From positions 62,001-126,000 of the forward strand of contig NZ_SNWW01000010.1 of the NCBI RefSeq assembly GCF_004362015.1: DNA of 64,000 nucleotides. The letters run 5' to 3'. Made by a program: the position numbers and the translations under genes. Under the pieces are notes generated by a model, which was not told the origin of the DNA, ran no database searches, and saw only the letters and a program-made list of their open reading frames with translations. Below, piece by piece: positions 1 through 8,199 of the stretch. This DNA is from Flavobacterium chryseum. GTDB taxonomy: Bacteria; Bacteroidota; Bacteroidia; Flavobacteriales; Flavobacteriaceae. Numbering within the stretch: the stretch's first letter is position 1; every line of letters starts with the position of its first letter.

Positions 1-160
1 CTATAACTTCTTGTTCCGGAGTCCAGTGAAAAGCTTCTGCTAAAAAAGGTCGTAGGTAACTAATTACATTTCGATCTAAATAATTTACGGTTGTAGCAAA
101 AAATACTAATCCACATATTGTCCAGCGATATTTTCCTATTGCTGCGTTGGTTTGATTCAT
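1..160 (-). CDS. MFS transporter, hexuronate (ExuT-like) type, N-terminal fragment cut by window edge
   Basis: The first 53 codons of a minus-strand gene starting at the ATG at 160-158; the rest lies beyond the window. It reads MNQTNAAIGKYRWTICG and then a first membrane segment ending in NYLDR, which matches the start of the complete transporter at 209-1654 almost position by position (GKYRW, FFATT, NYLDR, FHWT). NYLDR after transmembrane helix 1 is typical of the anion:cation symporter family that includes ExuT and other hexuronate or glucarate carriers. The gap to the upstream gene is only 48 bases, so both are probably on one transcript. Substrate is inferred from the family; the pump core is not visible here. 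Confidence 0.85.
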   Translation of the reverse strand, partial: MNQTNAAIGKYRWTICGLVFFATTVNYLDRNVISYLRPFLAEAFHWTPEQEVI

Positions 161-208
161 AGTTTTAGGTTTGGTTGGTTAGTTGGTCAGTTTAAATCAT
201 GAAAGCTA

Positions 209-1654
209 TTAAAGATTTGTAATCGGACTATATTTTGGAACTAATGTTTTCATTACGATCCAGCCTGTTAAGTAACAAACGGCACAAATTGAAAAGATGA
301 TAAAATATCCGGCTTCAATTCCTTTAAAGCCCATAAAAGCCATATTGGTTTCTTTAGCATGATCGAATAACATTCCAGATCCTTTGTTGATTATTGTTGA
401 ACCAACACCTCCTGCCAAACCACCAATTCCGGTGATAGTTGCAATAGCTTTTTTAGGAAACATATCTCCAACGGTTGTAAAAATATTAGCTGACCAAGAT
501 TGATGAGCCGCTCCTGCAATACCAATTATAATAACGGGAATCCAGTAACTGATATATCCTAAAGGCTGAGCGATCAATGCTAATAATGGAAAAAAGGCAA
601 AAATCAACATTGCTCTCATTCTTCCTTCGTAGGGATTCATTCCTTTTTTCTCTACAAAATAAGTTGGTAACCAACCGCCAATAATAGAAAGTAACGTAAT
701 CATGTATAAAACAAATAACGGTAAAGCAGCTTGCGTAGAATCCATTCCGTAAACAGAACTTAAATAAGCCGGTGTCCAGAATAAAAAGAACCACCAAACA
801 CCATCTGTCATAAATTTACCAAAAGCAAAAGCCCAGGTTTGTTTGTATTTAAAGCAATCTATAAACGATACTTTAGTTGAAGTTTCAGGAACATATCCCA
901 CTAATTTACTGTCTGCGATATCGTCTTGTTGTATGTATTCTAATTCAGCAGCGCTAACTTTTGGGTGTCTTTCTGGTTTGTCGTACATGAAAATCCAAAA
1001 TCCCATCCAAACAAAACCTAAAGCCCCAATGATTATAAAAGCCATTTCCCATCCAAAAGATTTCGCTATAAACGGAATCGAAATTGGAGCTGCTAATGCA
1101 CCAACCGTTGCACCTGCATTAAAAATACTGGTAGAAAAAGCCCTGTCTTTTTTAGGAAAATATTCTGCTGTTGTTTTAATTGCTGCAGGAAAATTTCCAG
1201 CTTCTCCGATCGCTAAAATAAAACGGGCAAAAATGAATAAGCTCACACTTACATTAATTACCATTCCGGTATCATTTACATTTTTGATGATATCCTTAGC
1301 TCCTTCAAAACCTACAAACCAGTTTCCTGTAATGATGCCTGCAGTTGCAATTCCGCAAAAAGCATGCAAACACGCCCCTATCGACCAAATTCCGATAGCC
1401 CAAAGAAAACCTTTTTTAGTATCCAGCCAATCTACAAATCGCCCTGCAAATAATAAGGATACCGCATAAAATATGGAGAATAAAGCGGTAATATTTCCGT
1501 AGTCGTTGTTAGTCCAGTGAAATTCGGGAGCAATAAAATCATTCCACGTCAAAGAAAGAACCTGCCTGTCTAAATAGTTAATTGTAGTTGCAAAAAATAA
1601 TAATGCACAAATACTCCAGCGGTACTTTCCTGTGTTTTGTTTGATTTGATTCAT
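209..1654 (-). CDS. MFS transporter, hexuronate (ExuT-like) type
   Basis: Inner-membrane sugar-acid:H+ symporter of the major facilitator superfamily, 481 residues. Helix 1 is followed by NYLDRQVLS and later by the conserved GEAGNFPAAIKTTAEYFP segment in the middle of the N-terminal half, a signature of the ACS/ExuT group. About twelve hydrophobic segments are present. An upstream in-frame ATG at 1708 would add 18 residues, but the start at 1654 (MNQIKQNTGKYRW) aligns exactly with the start of the paralogue at 1-160, so I chose it. The gene heads a two-transporter unit and has its own -7 box and a palindromic operator candidate at 1782-1803. Exact substrate (glucuronate, galacturonate or an unsaturated uronate product) cannot be told from sequence. 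Confidence 0.9.
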   Translation of the reverse strand: MNQIKQNTGKYRWSICALLFFATTINYLDRQVLSLTWNDFIAPEFHWTNNDYGNITALFSIFYAVSLLFAGRFVDWLDTKKGFLWAIGIWSIGACLHAFCGIATAGIITGNWFVGFEGAKDIIKNVNDTGMVINVSVSLFIFARFILAIGEAGNFPAAIKTTAEYFPKKDRAFSTSIFNAGATVGALAAPISIPFIAKSFGWEMAFIIIGALGFVWMGFWIFMYDKPERHPKVSAAELEYIQQDDIADSKLVGYVPETSTKVSFIDCFKYKQTWAFAFGKFMTDGVWWFFLFWTPAYLSSVYGMDSTQAALPLFVLYMITLLSIIGGWLPTYFVEKKGMNPYEGRMRAMLIFAFFPLLALIAQPLGYISYWIPVIIIGIAGAAHQSWSANIFTTVGDMFPKKAIATITGIGGLAGGVGSTIINKGSGMLFDHAKETNMAFMGFKGIEAGYFIIFSICAVCYLTGWIVMKTLVPKYSPITNL

Positions 1655-1781
1655 AATAATGAGTTGGTTGGCTAATAAAGTAAATATTACTAATTCAAAA
1701 TATTTCAATTTTACAATGTCGTCCGGTTAAGAGTTCATTTAGAACAAACTAACTGAAATTGTGCAACTAAATTTCAAATAA

Positions 1782-1795
1782 TGTAATCGATTGCA
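1782..1795 (-). promoter_or_regulatory. Candidate LacI-type operator
   Basis: TGTAATCGATTGCA is a 14-base palindrome with a single non-complementary pair, centred on CG. Symmetric AATCGATT cores are typical of LacI-family repressor sites. It starts right after the -7 box at 1796-1803, so it would cover the transcription start of the transporter genes and allow repression. The cognate repressor is not in the window. Confidence 0.5.
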
Positions 1796-1803
1796 CAAAT
1801 ATA
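1796..1803 (-). promoter_or_regulatory. -7 promoter box for the MFS transporter unit
   Basis: On the minus strand this reads TATATTTG, a perfect match to the Bacteroidota -7 consensus TAnnTTTG, about 140 bases upstream of the start codon at 1654. No clear -33 element was recognised. Confidence 0.5.
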
Positions 1804-2064
1804 GTTTATAATCTTAATATTCCAAATTAATTATATAAAAAATTATTTTGATAGATAAAATAAACATTTCACATAAAAATATGTATTCAAAATTACAGAT
1901 TAAACAATATATCTGTTAAAAGCTCATATGCTAAATTTGTCCGTTTTAGGTGTGAAAATAGTACTAAAATCAAGGCTTCTAATTTTATTTATAAAGACTA
2001 TTCTTATCGAAAAATAAATATGCTTTTATACGGTCGTGAATGCTTATAAATCAAGAAAATGATA

Positions 2065-2072
2065 TAAATTTG
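2065..2072 (+). promoter_or_regulatory. -7 promoter box for the esterase gene
   Basis: TAAATTTG matches TAnnTTTG and lies 43 bases before the GTG start at 2115. The rest of the 1655-2114 gap is AT-rich and otherwise featureless. Confidence 0.5.
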
Positions 2073-2114
2073 AATTCAACCAAAAAATAATAATACTAAC
2101 AAATCTTATATAAA

Positions 2115-3053
2115 GTGAAAAACTTAAAAAACTTCGTCATAAACAATCCATTCTTAAACCTCCTTTTTCTTTTCGGAATGATCAGTCAGATACAGGCACA
2201 AAATCAGGTTTTACCCTTATGGAAAGTAATTCCGCAAGAAATAAAAGCGCCTGACTATCAGGAAAAAGAAATTACAAAAGAAGGCAAAGTACAAAGTACA
2301 AGCTTGGTTTCGATACCTACTTTAAGCGTGTTTTTGCCTTCGGGAATTAAACAGAACCAAACTGCAGTAATTATTTTACCTGGCGGAGGATATCAGCATT
2401 TAGCCATTGATAAAGAAGGAACTAAAGTAGCGGAATGGTTTAATAGCTTAGGCATTGTTGCTTTTGTTTTAAAGTACAGATTACCAAGCGATTTAATCAT
2501 GACAAACAAAAATGTCGGGCCATTGCAAGACGCTCAGGAAGCGATTCGTGTAGTAAGGCAAAATGCAGCAAAATGGAATATTGACCCAAATAAAATTGGT
2601 ATTATGGGCTTTTCTGCCGGCGGACATCTGGCATCGACATTATGTACACATTATGATGACCGCGTATACGAAACTTCATCAAAAGTGAGTGCGCGTCCGG
2701 ATTTTTCGCTTTTAATTTATCCTGTAATTTCTATGCAAAATGATATTACGCACAAAGGTTCTCAAATTAGTTTATTGGGAGAAAATGCTTCGCAGGAATT
2801 AATCGATTCTTTTTCTAACGAAAAAAAGGTCACTGCTCAAACTCCTCCCGCTTTTTTAGTTCATGCTACAGATGATGGTGCGGTTTTCCCTGAAAATAGT
2901 ATTAATTATTATCTGGCACTTAAAAATAATAAAGTTGTTGCTGAGTTACATTTATATGAAAATGGCGGCCACGGATTTGGTTTGGGTGTAAAAGACACCA
3001 GTAAATTTTGGACAAAAGCCTGCGAAGAATGGCTTAAAAGCAACAATTATTAA
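2115..3053 (+). CDS. Secreted alpha/beta-hydrolase (acetylesterase / xylan-esterase-like)
   Basis: Predicted periplasmic or secreted serine esterase of the BD-FAE/Aes-like alpha/beta-hydrolase group, 312 residues. A signal peptide covers about the first 29 residues (hydrophobic LNLLFLFGMISQIQA, cleavage before QNQ). The oxyanion region is LPGGGYQHLA, the nucleophile elbow is GFSAGGHLAS, the acid is probably in HATDDGAVFPENS and the catalytic His in GGHGFG, so the triad looks complete. Start is GTG; no ATG precedes it in frame after the promoter box at 2065. It is divergent from the uronate transporters, which suggests removal of acetyl groups from plant or algal polysaccharide, but this is inferred from the family and context only. 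Confidence 0.85.
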   Translation: MKNLKNFVINNPFLNLLFLFGMISQIQAQNQVLPLWKVIPQEIKAPDYQEKEITKEGKVQSTSLVSIPTLSVFLPSGIKQNQTAVIILPGGGYQHLAIDKEGTKVAEWFNSLGIVAFVLKYRLPSDLIMTNKNVGPLQDAQEAIRVVRQNAAKWNIDPNKIGIMGFSAGGHLASTLCTHYDDRVYETSSKVSARPDFSLLIYPVISMQNDITHKGSQISLLGENASQELIDSFSNEKKVTAQTPPAFLVHATDDGAVFPENSINYYLALKNNKVVAELHLYENGGHGFGLGVKDTSKFWTKACEEWLKSNNY

Positions 3054-3061
3054 ATAAAAAA

Positions 3062-3097
3062 GGTTTTTAGATTTAGCTATAACTAAATCTAAAAACC
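3062..3097. terminator. Strong hairpin after the esterase gene
   Basis: A perfect 15-bp stem (arms 3062-3076 and 3083-3097) with a 6-base loop, beginning 9 bases after the stop codon. The flanking tract is A-rich on the plus strand on both sides, so the U-tract is better for minus-strand transcripts, but the position suggests it ends the esterase mRNA. Confidence 0.55.
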
Positions 3098-3334
3098 ATA
3101 AAAAAATAGACTGTATTGTATTGCTTGCAAATTTCTACAACGATCCACGATCAAATGAATATGTCAAATTTTCTTTTTAACTAAATTGTTTTTTCCAAAA
3201 AACTGTATTTAATAGAAATAAAATGATATTTAAAAAGGCAAAAAAATCATTGGCATTAATTCTATATCGCAAAGCTACAAGCTAGTTTTTAGAATCCCTT
3301 ACGGCTTTCCTCATTTTGGGAAGTTTTTTTTTGT

Positions 3335-3467
3335 GAAGGTGCTAAGTTGCTAATTTTCTGAGCTTTTTTAAGCTTCTGAGTGGCTAAGTCTCTAAGTTTT
3401 ATATCCTATAATTAAAATCTTCCAAGAAAAACTAAGCAACTTCGCTCCTAAGAACCTTAGCAACTTT
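3335..3467. repeat. Intergenic word-repeat with inverted copies
   Basis: Short words of the type gctaagttgctaa / ctgagtggctaag run forward at 3335-3400 and return in inverted form at 3428-3467 (aactaagcaact, ccttagcaac). The same vocabulary recurs at 51530-51610, 52610-52660 and 56620-56690. It sits in the gene-free stretch 3054-3609, which otherwise holds only the hairpin at 3062 and a small TCCCGA/TCGGGA hairpin at 3571-3586. It looks like non-coding repeat DNA. Confidence 0.5.
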
Positions 3468-3609
3468 CTTTCTTATTCTAGATTAAGTTGAAGTGATGAT
3501 GAAACAAGTAAATTTGCTAAAGAAATTACAAATTCTGTCAAACTGAAATTTTAAAGACTCAGCAAATCAGTCCCGAAGTCTCGGGATAGTAACTTTAAAA
3601 CTAAAAAAA

Positions 3610-3924
3610 ATGAAAACTCTTGAATTCTTATTACTCGGAAAAAACGAAGCGATATTGGCCATTTTACTTCGACTTGTAAATGCAGATCAAAATTGGAATG
3701 CAATTGCTTTCAATGACGAGAAAGAAGCTCAGGAATACTTTCAAAATCACAAAATCGATATTGTTCTTTTGAGTTCCGGAATCGAAGATCATATAGAAAA
3801 AGAGTTTACTTCTTTTTGCTTAAAAAATCAGCCTGAAGTAGAAGTAATTGAACATTTTGGCGGAGGAAGCGGTTTATTAAAATCCGAAATTCTTCACCGA
3901 TTACATCTAAAAGGAAAAATTTAG
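3610..3924 (+). CDS. Small receiver-like protein lacking the phosphoacceptor Asp
   Basis: A 104-residue protein with the alternating beta-alpha pattern of a response-regulator receiver: strand MKTLEFLLLG, a helix, then EAQEYFQNHKIDIVLLSSG, which is where receivers carry the phosphorylated Asp at the end of strand 3. Here that position is Ser55 (LLSSG), and the acidic pair after strand 1 is missing (GKNEA). If it is a receiver it is therefore a pseudo-receiver that cannot be phosphorylated normally. The length is slightly short for the fold and there is no output domain. It is monocistronic as far as can be seen. Function unknown. Confidence 0.55.
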   Translation: MKTLEFLLLGKNEAILAILLRLVNADQNWNAIAFNDEKEAQEYFQNHKIDIVLLSSGIEDHIEKEFTSFCLKNQPEVEVIEHFGGGSGLLKSEILHRLHLKGKI

Positions 3925-4154
3925 GTACCCAGCTTTTCCTTTTTAAAATTCATTAAAAAGCTTTAAAATATTTTATTATTCGAATATCCAATTTTAATTG
4001 ACGATATATCGTTAAAATCTTTATTGCCTTTTCTGAAAAACCTTTTAAAATCAACACATTACAAAAAAGGCATTTTATTTGAATGCAATACACTGAAAAT
4101 CAAAAACAAACAATTTTTAAAAAACATTTTTAATCACAACAAAATCACATTATC

Positions 4155-4223
4155 ATGAAAAAATTAATCTTAACAGCAGCATTATTATTCGTTACTTTTA
4201 TTGGCTTCGTTAGTTCTTATTGA
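4155..4223 (+). other. Orphaned signal-peptide reading frame in front of the isochorismatase-like gene
   Basis: An ATG at 4155 opens a 22-codon frame reading MKKLILTAALLFVTFIGF, a textbook signal peptide, then stops at TGA 4221-4223. The hydrolase continues in the +1 frame and overlaps it from 4201. This looks like the original start of the downstream gene, now out of frame by a small deletion or a single-base error. Confidence 0.55.
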
Positions 4224-4800
4224 TTACGAAAGCCAAATGGCATTCGCGGTAGGAAGTACACCAATTGACCAGCTTCGTAACAACACTGCTTTAGTTGCCG
4301 GTGCTTCAAAAATATTTAAAGTTCCAACAATTGTAAAAACAGTTGCAGAAAAATCATTTAGTGGACCAGTATTTAAAGAAATTGAAGAATTTTATCCACA
4401 AAAAACTTCAAATTATATTGACCGTACTTCTATGAATACTTGGGAAGACGTTCCAGCTTACAAAGCCATTACTGAAAAAGGTAAAAAGAAACTTGTTTTT
4501 GGTGGTTTATGGACAAGCGTTTGTATCGTTGGGCCAACATTATCAGCAATAGCAGAAGGTTATGATGTTTATGTAATTACAGATGCAAGTGCTGATGTTT
4601 CTAAAGAAGCGCACGAAATGGCTATTACCCGTATGGTTCAGGCTGGTGCTCACCCAATTACTTCATTACAATATTTATTAGAATTACAACGCGACTGGGC
4701 TCGTCAGGAAACTTATGTAGCTGTAACAGATTTGGCTAAAAAATACGGTGGTGCTTACGGAGTTGGTATTCAATACGCTCACGAAATGTTAAAACACTAA
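4201..4800 (+). CDS. Isochorismatase-family (YcaC-like) cysteine hydrolase, possibly frameshifted at its 5' end
   Basis: A 199-residue cysteine hydrolase of the isochorismatase fold, resembling YcaC. The catalytic Asp is Asp8 in LVLIDYES and the nucleophile is Cys108 in GLWTSVCIVGP, followed by the conserved GYDVYVITDAS strand. The only start in this frame that keeps Asp8 is TTG at 4201; the first in-frame ATG lies after it, and an in-frame stop sits at 4171. An ATG-led signal peptide at 4155-4223 abuts in another frame, so the authentic gene was probably 4155-4800 and exported. It is followed by an amidohydrolase and a porin, suggesting a shared catabolic job. The substrate is unknown; YcaC itself has no firmly established physiological substrate. 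Confidence 0.75.
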   Translation: MASLVLIDYESQMAFAVGSTPIDQLRNNTALVAGASKIFKVPTIVKTVAEKSFSGPVFKEIEEFYPQKTSNYIDRTSMNTWEDVPAYKAITEKGKKKLVFGGLWTSVCIVGPTLSAIAEGYDVYVITDASADVSKEAHEMAITRMVQAGAHPITSLQYLLELQRDWARQETYVAVTDLAKKYGGAYGVGIQYAHEMLKH

Positions 4801-4805
4801 ATCCA

Positions 4806-4943
4806 ATTGAACGCGGATAAGACGGATTCGCTTTGCGAAAACGCGGATAACAAACGGATTTAATTTTAAATAATTACATATAAAAAAATCTGTGTAAATC
4901 AGCGTTTTCGCGATAGCGAATCTGTAAAATCAGCGTCTTATTT
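4806..4943. repeat. Imperfect inverted repeat of the 'aacgcggat...atcagcgtt' type
   Basis: Left-arm words aacgcggataagacggatt and gcgaaaacgcggat are answered by atcagcgttttcgcgatagcgaatct and atcagcgtc on the right. Related arrays lie at 60312-60541. It separates the hydrolase gene from its terminator. Confidence 0.5.
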
Positions 4944-4952
4944 TTGATCCAT

Positions 4953-4986
4953 AAAAAGGCTGTGTAAAAAGTACAGTCTTTTTTTT
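4953..4986 (+). terminator. Rho-independent terminator after the isochorismatase-like gene
   Basis: Stem aggctgt / acagtct (one G-U pair) with a short A-rich loop, followed by a run of nine T. It would separate the hydrolase from the amidohydrolase that starts at 5015, so the latter is likely to have its own promoter or to rely on read-through. Confidence 0.6.
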
Positions 4987-5014
4987 ACCCAAAATTCAAT
5001 AAAAAACAACGATT

Positions 5015-6781
5015 ATGAAACTTACTTTTAAAATATTAGCGTTTCTTTTAATTATTTCACTTCCCGTTTTTGGTCAAAATAAAAAAGCTACTTTAATCGT
5101 TCATCATGCCGTTATTCATACTTTAGATGATAAAAATACAATTGTTGAAGCGATGGCTGTTGCCGATGGAAAAATCCTGAAAACCGGAAAAAACAGCGAA
5201 ATTTTAAAATTAAAAGACAAAAAAACTACTGTAATTGATGCCAAAGGAAAAGTAATTATTCCAGGAATATTCGATTCTCACATGCACATTATTCGCGGCG
5301 GAAGATTCTTTAATACCGAATTACGCTGGGATGGCGTTAAATCTTTAAAAAGAGCTTTAGCAATGTTGAAAGAACAAGCGCAAAGAACGCCAAAAGGACA
5401 ATGGGTTCGTGTAGTTGGAGGCTGGAATGCGTATCAATTTGAAGAAAAAAGACTGCCAACTTTAGCAGAAATTAATGAAGCTACGGGCGATGTTCCTGCT
5501 TTTATACTTCATTTATACGGTCATGCTTATTTGAACAAAGCCGGAATTGAAGCTCTGAAAATTGATGCCAATACGCCAAACCCAAACGGTGGACTTGTTG
5601 AAAAAGATGCTAACGGAAATCCAACTGGATTATTAGTTGCTGAACCAAATGCTTTTATTTTATACTCAACGCTTTCTAAACTTCCTGAATTAACTCCAGA
5701 TGAAAAAGTAAATTCGACCAAACAATTTATGACCGAAATGAATCGTCTTGGCGTAACTGCTATTATTGATGCCGGCGGCGGATTTCAAAATTTTCCGGAT
5801 GATTATGGCGTTACAAATGGTTTGTGCAAAGACAGTGATTTAACCATAAGAATGCCGTATTATTTATTTGCTCAAAAAGCAGGAAATGAACTTAACGATT
5901 ACAGCAAATGGGTTAGCACTGTTGAAATTGGTGAAGGTTGTGACGATCACGACGACAGTAAAGTAGAATATCATGCGCAAGGTGCCGGAGAAAATCTGGT
6001 GATGAGCGCCGGAGATTTTGAAAACTTCGACAAACCAAGACCGGAATTAAGCCCGGCAATGGAAGGACAATTGAAAGAAGTTTTATCATTATTGATTAAA
6101 AAAAGATGGCCGTTTAGAATTCACGCAACTTATAACGAAAGCATTACAAGATTTTTGAATGTAATTGAAGACATTAATAAAGAAACGCCACTAAACGGAC
6201 TTTTATGGTTTTTTGATCACGGAGAAACAGTTTCTCTAGAAAATTTAAAACGCATTAAAGCTTTAAACGGAGGATTAGCAATTCAGCACAGAATGGCGTA
6301 TCAGGGCGAAAGTTTCATAAAAAGATACGGAAAAACACCAGCTGCAAATACAGTTCCGCTAAAGAAAATTCTTGAAATGGGAATTAAAGTTGGAATGGGA
6401 ACTGACGGAACACGCGTTGCAAGTTACAATCCGTGGGTTGGTTTGTATTGGTTAACAACCGGGAAAACTTTGGGCGGTTTAAAATATATGGCTGATGAAA
6501 ATATTCAGGATAGAACAACTGCTTTAAAATTATTTACTTACGGAAGCGCACAATTAATTAATTTAGAAAAAGATCGAGGAATGCTGAAAGAAAATAATCT
6601 GGCTGATTTCGCTATTCTTTCTGATGATTATTTTAATACTCCTGAAGAGAAAATCTTAAACATAGAATCGAAACTTACTGTTGTAAACGGAAAAGTAGTT
6701 TATGCTGATAATGATTTTAGAACATTTGCAAGTCCAACACCAAAGGCACTTCCGGATTGGAGTCCTGTAAATTATTTTTGA
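5015..6781 (+). CDS. Secreted YtcJ-type metal-dependent amidohydrolase
   Basis: A 588-residue member of the amidohydrolase_3/YtcJ branch, with a signal peptide (KILAFLLIISLPVFGQ) placing it in the periplasm. The metal-binding HxH of strand 1 is His89-Met-His91 in GIFDSHMHIIRGG. Later conserved pieces are FRIHATYNESI, LLWFFDHGE, GLAIQHRMAY and VGMGTDGTR, which supply the remaining His and Asp ligands of the TIM barrel. The N-terminal strands 25-85 and the C-terminal ADFAILSDDYF...VVNGKVVY form the composite beta-sandwich. The porin gene follows 21 bases downstream and is probably co-transcribed. Family members hydrolyse amide bonds of varied small molecules; the substrate here is not predictable. 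Confidence 0.85.
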   Translation: MKLTFKILAFLLIISLPVFGQNKKATLIVHHAVIHTLDDKNTIVEAMAVADGKILKTGKNSEILKLKDKKTTVIDAKGKVIIPGIFDSHMHIIRGGRFFNTELRWDGVKSLKRALAMLKEQAQRTPKGQWVRVVGGWNAYQFEEKRLPTLAEINEATGDVPAFILHLYGHAYLNKAGIEALKIDANTPNPNGGLVEKDANGNPTGLLVAEPNAFILYSTLSKLPELTPDEKVNSTKQFMTEMNRLGVTAIIDAGGGFQNFPDDYGVTNGLCKDSDLTIRMPYYLFAQKAGNELNDYSKWVSTVEIGEGCDDHDDSKVEYHAQGAGENLVMSAGDFENFDKPRPELSPAMEGQLKEVLSLLIKKRWPFRIHATYNESITRFLNVIEDINKETPLNGLLWFFDHGETVSLENLKRIKALNGGLAIQHRMAYQGESFIKRYGKTPAANTVPLKKILEMGIKVGMGTDGTRVASYNPWVGLYWLTTGKTLGGLKYMADENIQDRTTALKLFTYGSAQLINLEKDRGMLKENNLADFAILSDDYFNTPEEKILNIESKLTVVNGKVVYADNDFRTFASPTPKALPDWSPVNYF

Positions 6782-6802
6782 GGCTATCAAAAAAATTAAA
6801 TC

Positions 6803-8173
6803 ATGAAAAATATATTTCGTTTAGTATTGCTTTTGGGATTTGTTTTTTCTGTAAAAGCACAACAAAAACCAGTTTTTCAAAAGGTTCGTTATGATGACGA
6901 TTTCACCTATCTCAAAGAAGATTCGACTAAAAATCTGTACGAGAAAATCAAATATATTCCGTTAGGAAAAAACGATAAATTTTACGCTACGATTGGCGGA
7001 GAAATCAGAGAACAATATACCTATACCGTAAATGATAAATGGGGAGACGAAACCGATAGCGGCGATGGTTATTTGCTTTCCCGATTTTTATTGAATGCTG
7101 ATGTGCATTTCGGAATTTTCAGGACTTTTGTTGAATTACAAAGCAGTTTAGCAAACAGCAAAATCGATCCGAGCCCAGTTGATGAAAACAAATTAGATCT
7201 TCATCAGGCTTTTCTGGATGTTGATTTTATTCGGAATGAAAACCAACAGCTTACATTTCGAATAGGAAGACAGGAAATGTCTTATGGTTCGCAGCGTTTA
7301 ATAAGTGTCCGCGAACGCCCAAACAGCAGAATTTCTTACGATGGAGCGAAACTGTTTTTCAAAAATAAAAACTGGCAAACCGATGCTTTTTACACACATC
7401 CAATTGCGAATGTTCCGGGTGTTTTTAATGACGATTTTAATGATAACGCTAAACTTTGGGGAAGTTATACGGTAATTCATAAAGTGCCGTTTATCGAAAA
7501 TATCGATTTGTATTATTTAGGATTATGGAAAAACAGAGCCGTTTTTGATGATGCAATTGGTAAAGAAACCAGACATTCGTTCGGAACCAGAATCTGGAAA
7601 TCGAAAGGAAACTGGAAATATGATTTTGAAGGTCTTTATCAATTCGGAACTATTGAAAACAAAACAATTTCAGCCTGGACACTTTCGTCGAATACCTCTT
7701 ATACTTTTGAAAACATTAAATTTAATCCTGAACTCGGTTTAAAAACAGAAATTATTTCGGGAGATAAAAACAGTGATGATAATCGTTTAGAAACTTTTAA
7801 TCCGTTGTATCCAAAAGGTGCTTATTTTGGTTTAGTGGGTTTAATAGGCCCATCCAATTTAATTGATATTCATCCTTCAATTGCTTTAGATCTAACGGAT
7901 AAACTAGGCTTCGGAATAGATTATGATATCTTTTGGAGACAAACCGTAAGCGACGGTTTATACGCCCCAAACATGCAGCTTTTGTATTCCGGAAAAGACA
8001 CAACCGAACGTTTTGTAGGCACACAATTAATCTCGAATTTTGATTATACTGTAAATCCGTTTTTAACGCTTTCTGTTGAAGGCGCATGGTTTAATGCAGG
8101 CTCCTTTTTAAAAGAAGTTGGTTCAGGGAAAGATTATTTTTATGGTGCTTTGACAGCTCAATTTAAATTCTAA
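6803..8173 (+). CDS. Alginate-export-type outer-membrane porin
   Basis: A 456-residue outer-membrane beta-barrel with signal peptide (LVLLLGFVFSVKAQ) and the typical alternating aromatic pattern ending in FYGALTAQFKF, a terminal strand with C-terminal Phe. The segments YATIGGEIREQYTY, LSRFLLNADVHFG, LHQAFLDVDF and FRIGRQEMSYGSQRLISVRE correspond to the alginate_export (AlgE-like) domain. These domains also occur in general porins of Bacteroidota and Proteobacteria, so a role in alginate is not implied. Position directly after the secreted amidohydrolase suggests uptake of that enzyme's substrate or product. Confidence 0.85.
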   Translation: MKNIFRLVLLLGFVFSVKAQQKPVFQKVRYDDDFTYLKEDSTKNLYEKIKYIPLGKNDKFYATIGGEIREQYTYTVNDKWGDETDSGDGYLLSRFLLNADVHFGIFRTFVELQSSLANSKIDPSPVDENKLDLHQAFLDVDFIRNENQQLTFRIGRQEMSYGSQRLISVRERPNSRISYDGAKLFFKNKNWQTDAFYTHPIANVPGVFNDDFNDNAKLWGSYTVIHKVPFIENIDLYYLGLWKNRAVFDDAIGKETRHSFGTRIWKSKGNWKYDFEGLYQFGTIENKTISAWTLSSNTSYTFENIKFNPELGLKTEIISGDKNSDDNRLETFNPLYPKGAYFGLVGLIGPSNLIDIHPSIALDLTDKLGFGIDYDIFWRQTVSDGLYAPNMQLLYSGKDTTERFVGTQLISNFDYTVNPFLTLSVEGAWFNAGSFLKEVGSGKDYFYGALTAQFKF

Positions 8174-8199
8174 ATTTGTGTAATTCAAAGTTTTCAAAA

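Noticed and set aside
843..1469. A 208-codon plus-strand frame opposite the MFS transporter
   Set aside because: It is antisense to a clear transporter, has no family features and reads as the complement of membrane codons.
4155..4230. Programmed frameshift as the cause of the split isochorismatase gene
   Set aside because: No slippery heptamer or stimulatory structure is evident; mutation or error is simpler. Kept only as a check in the finding.
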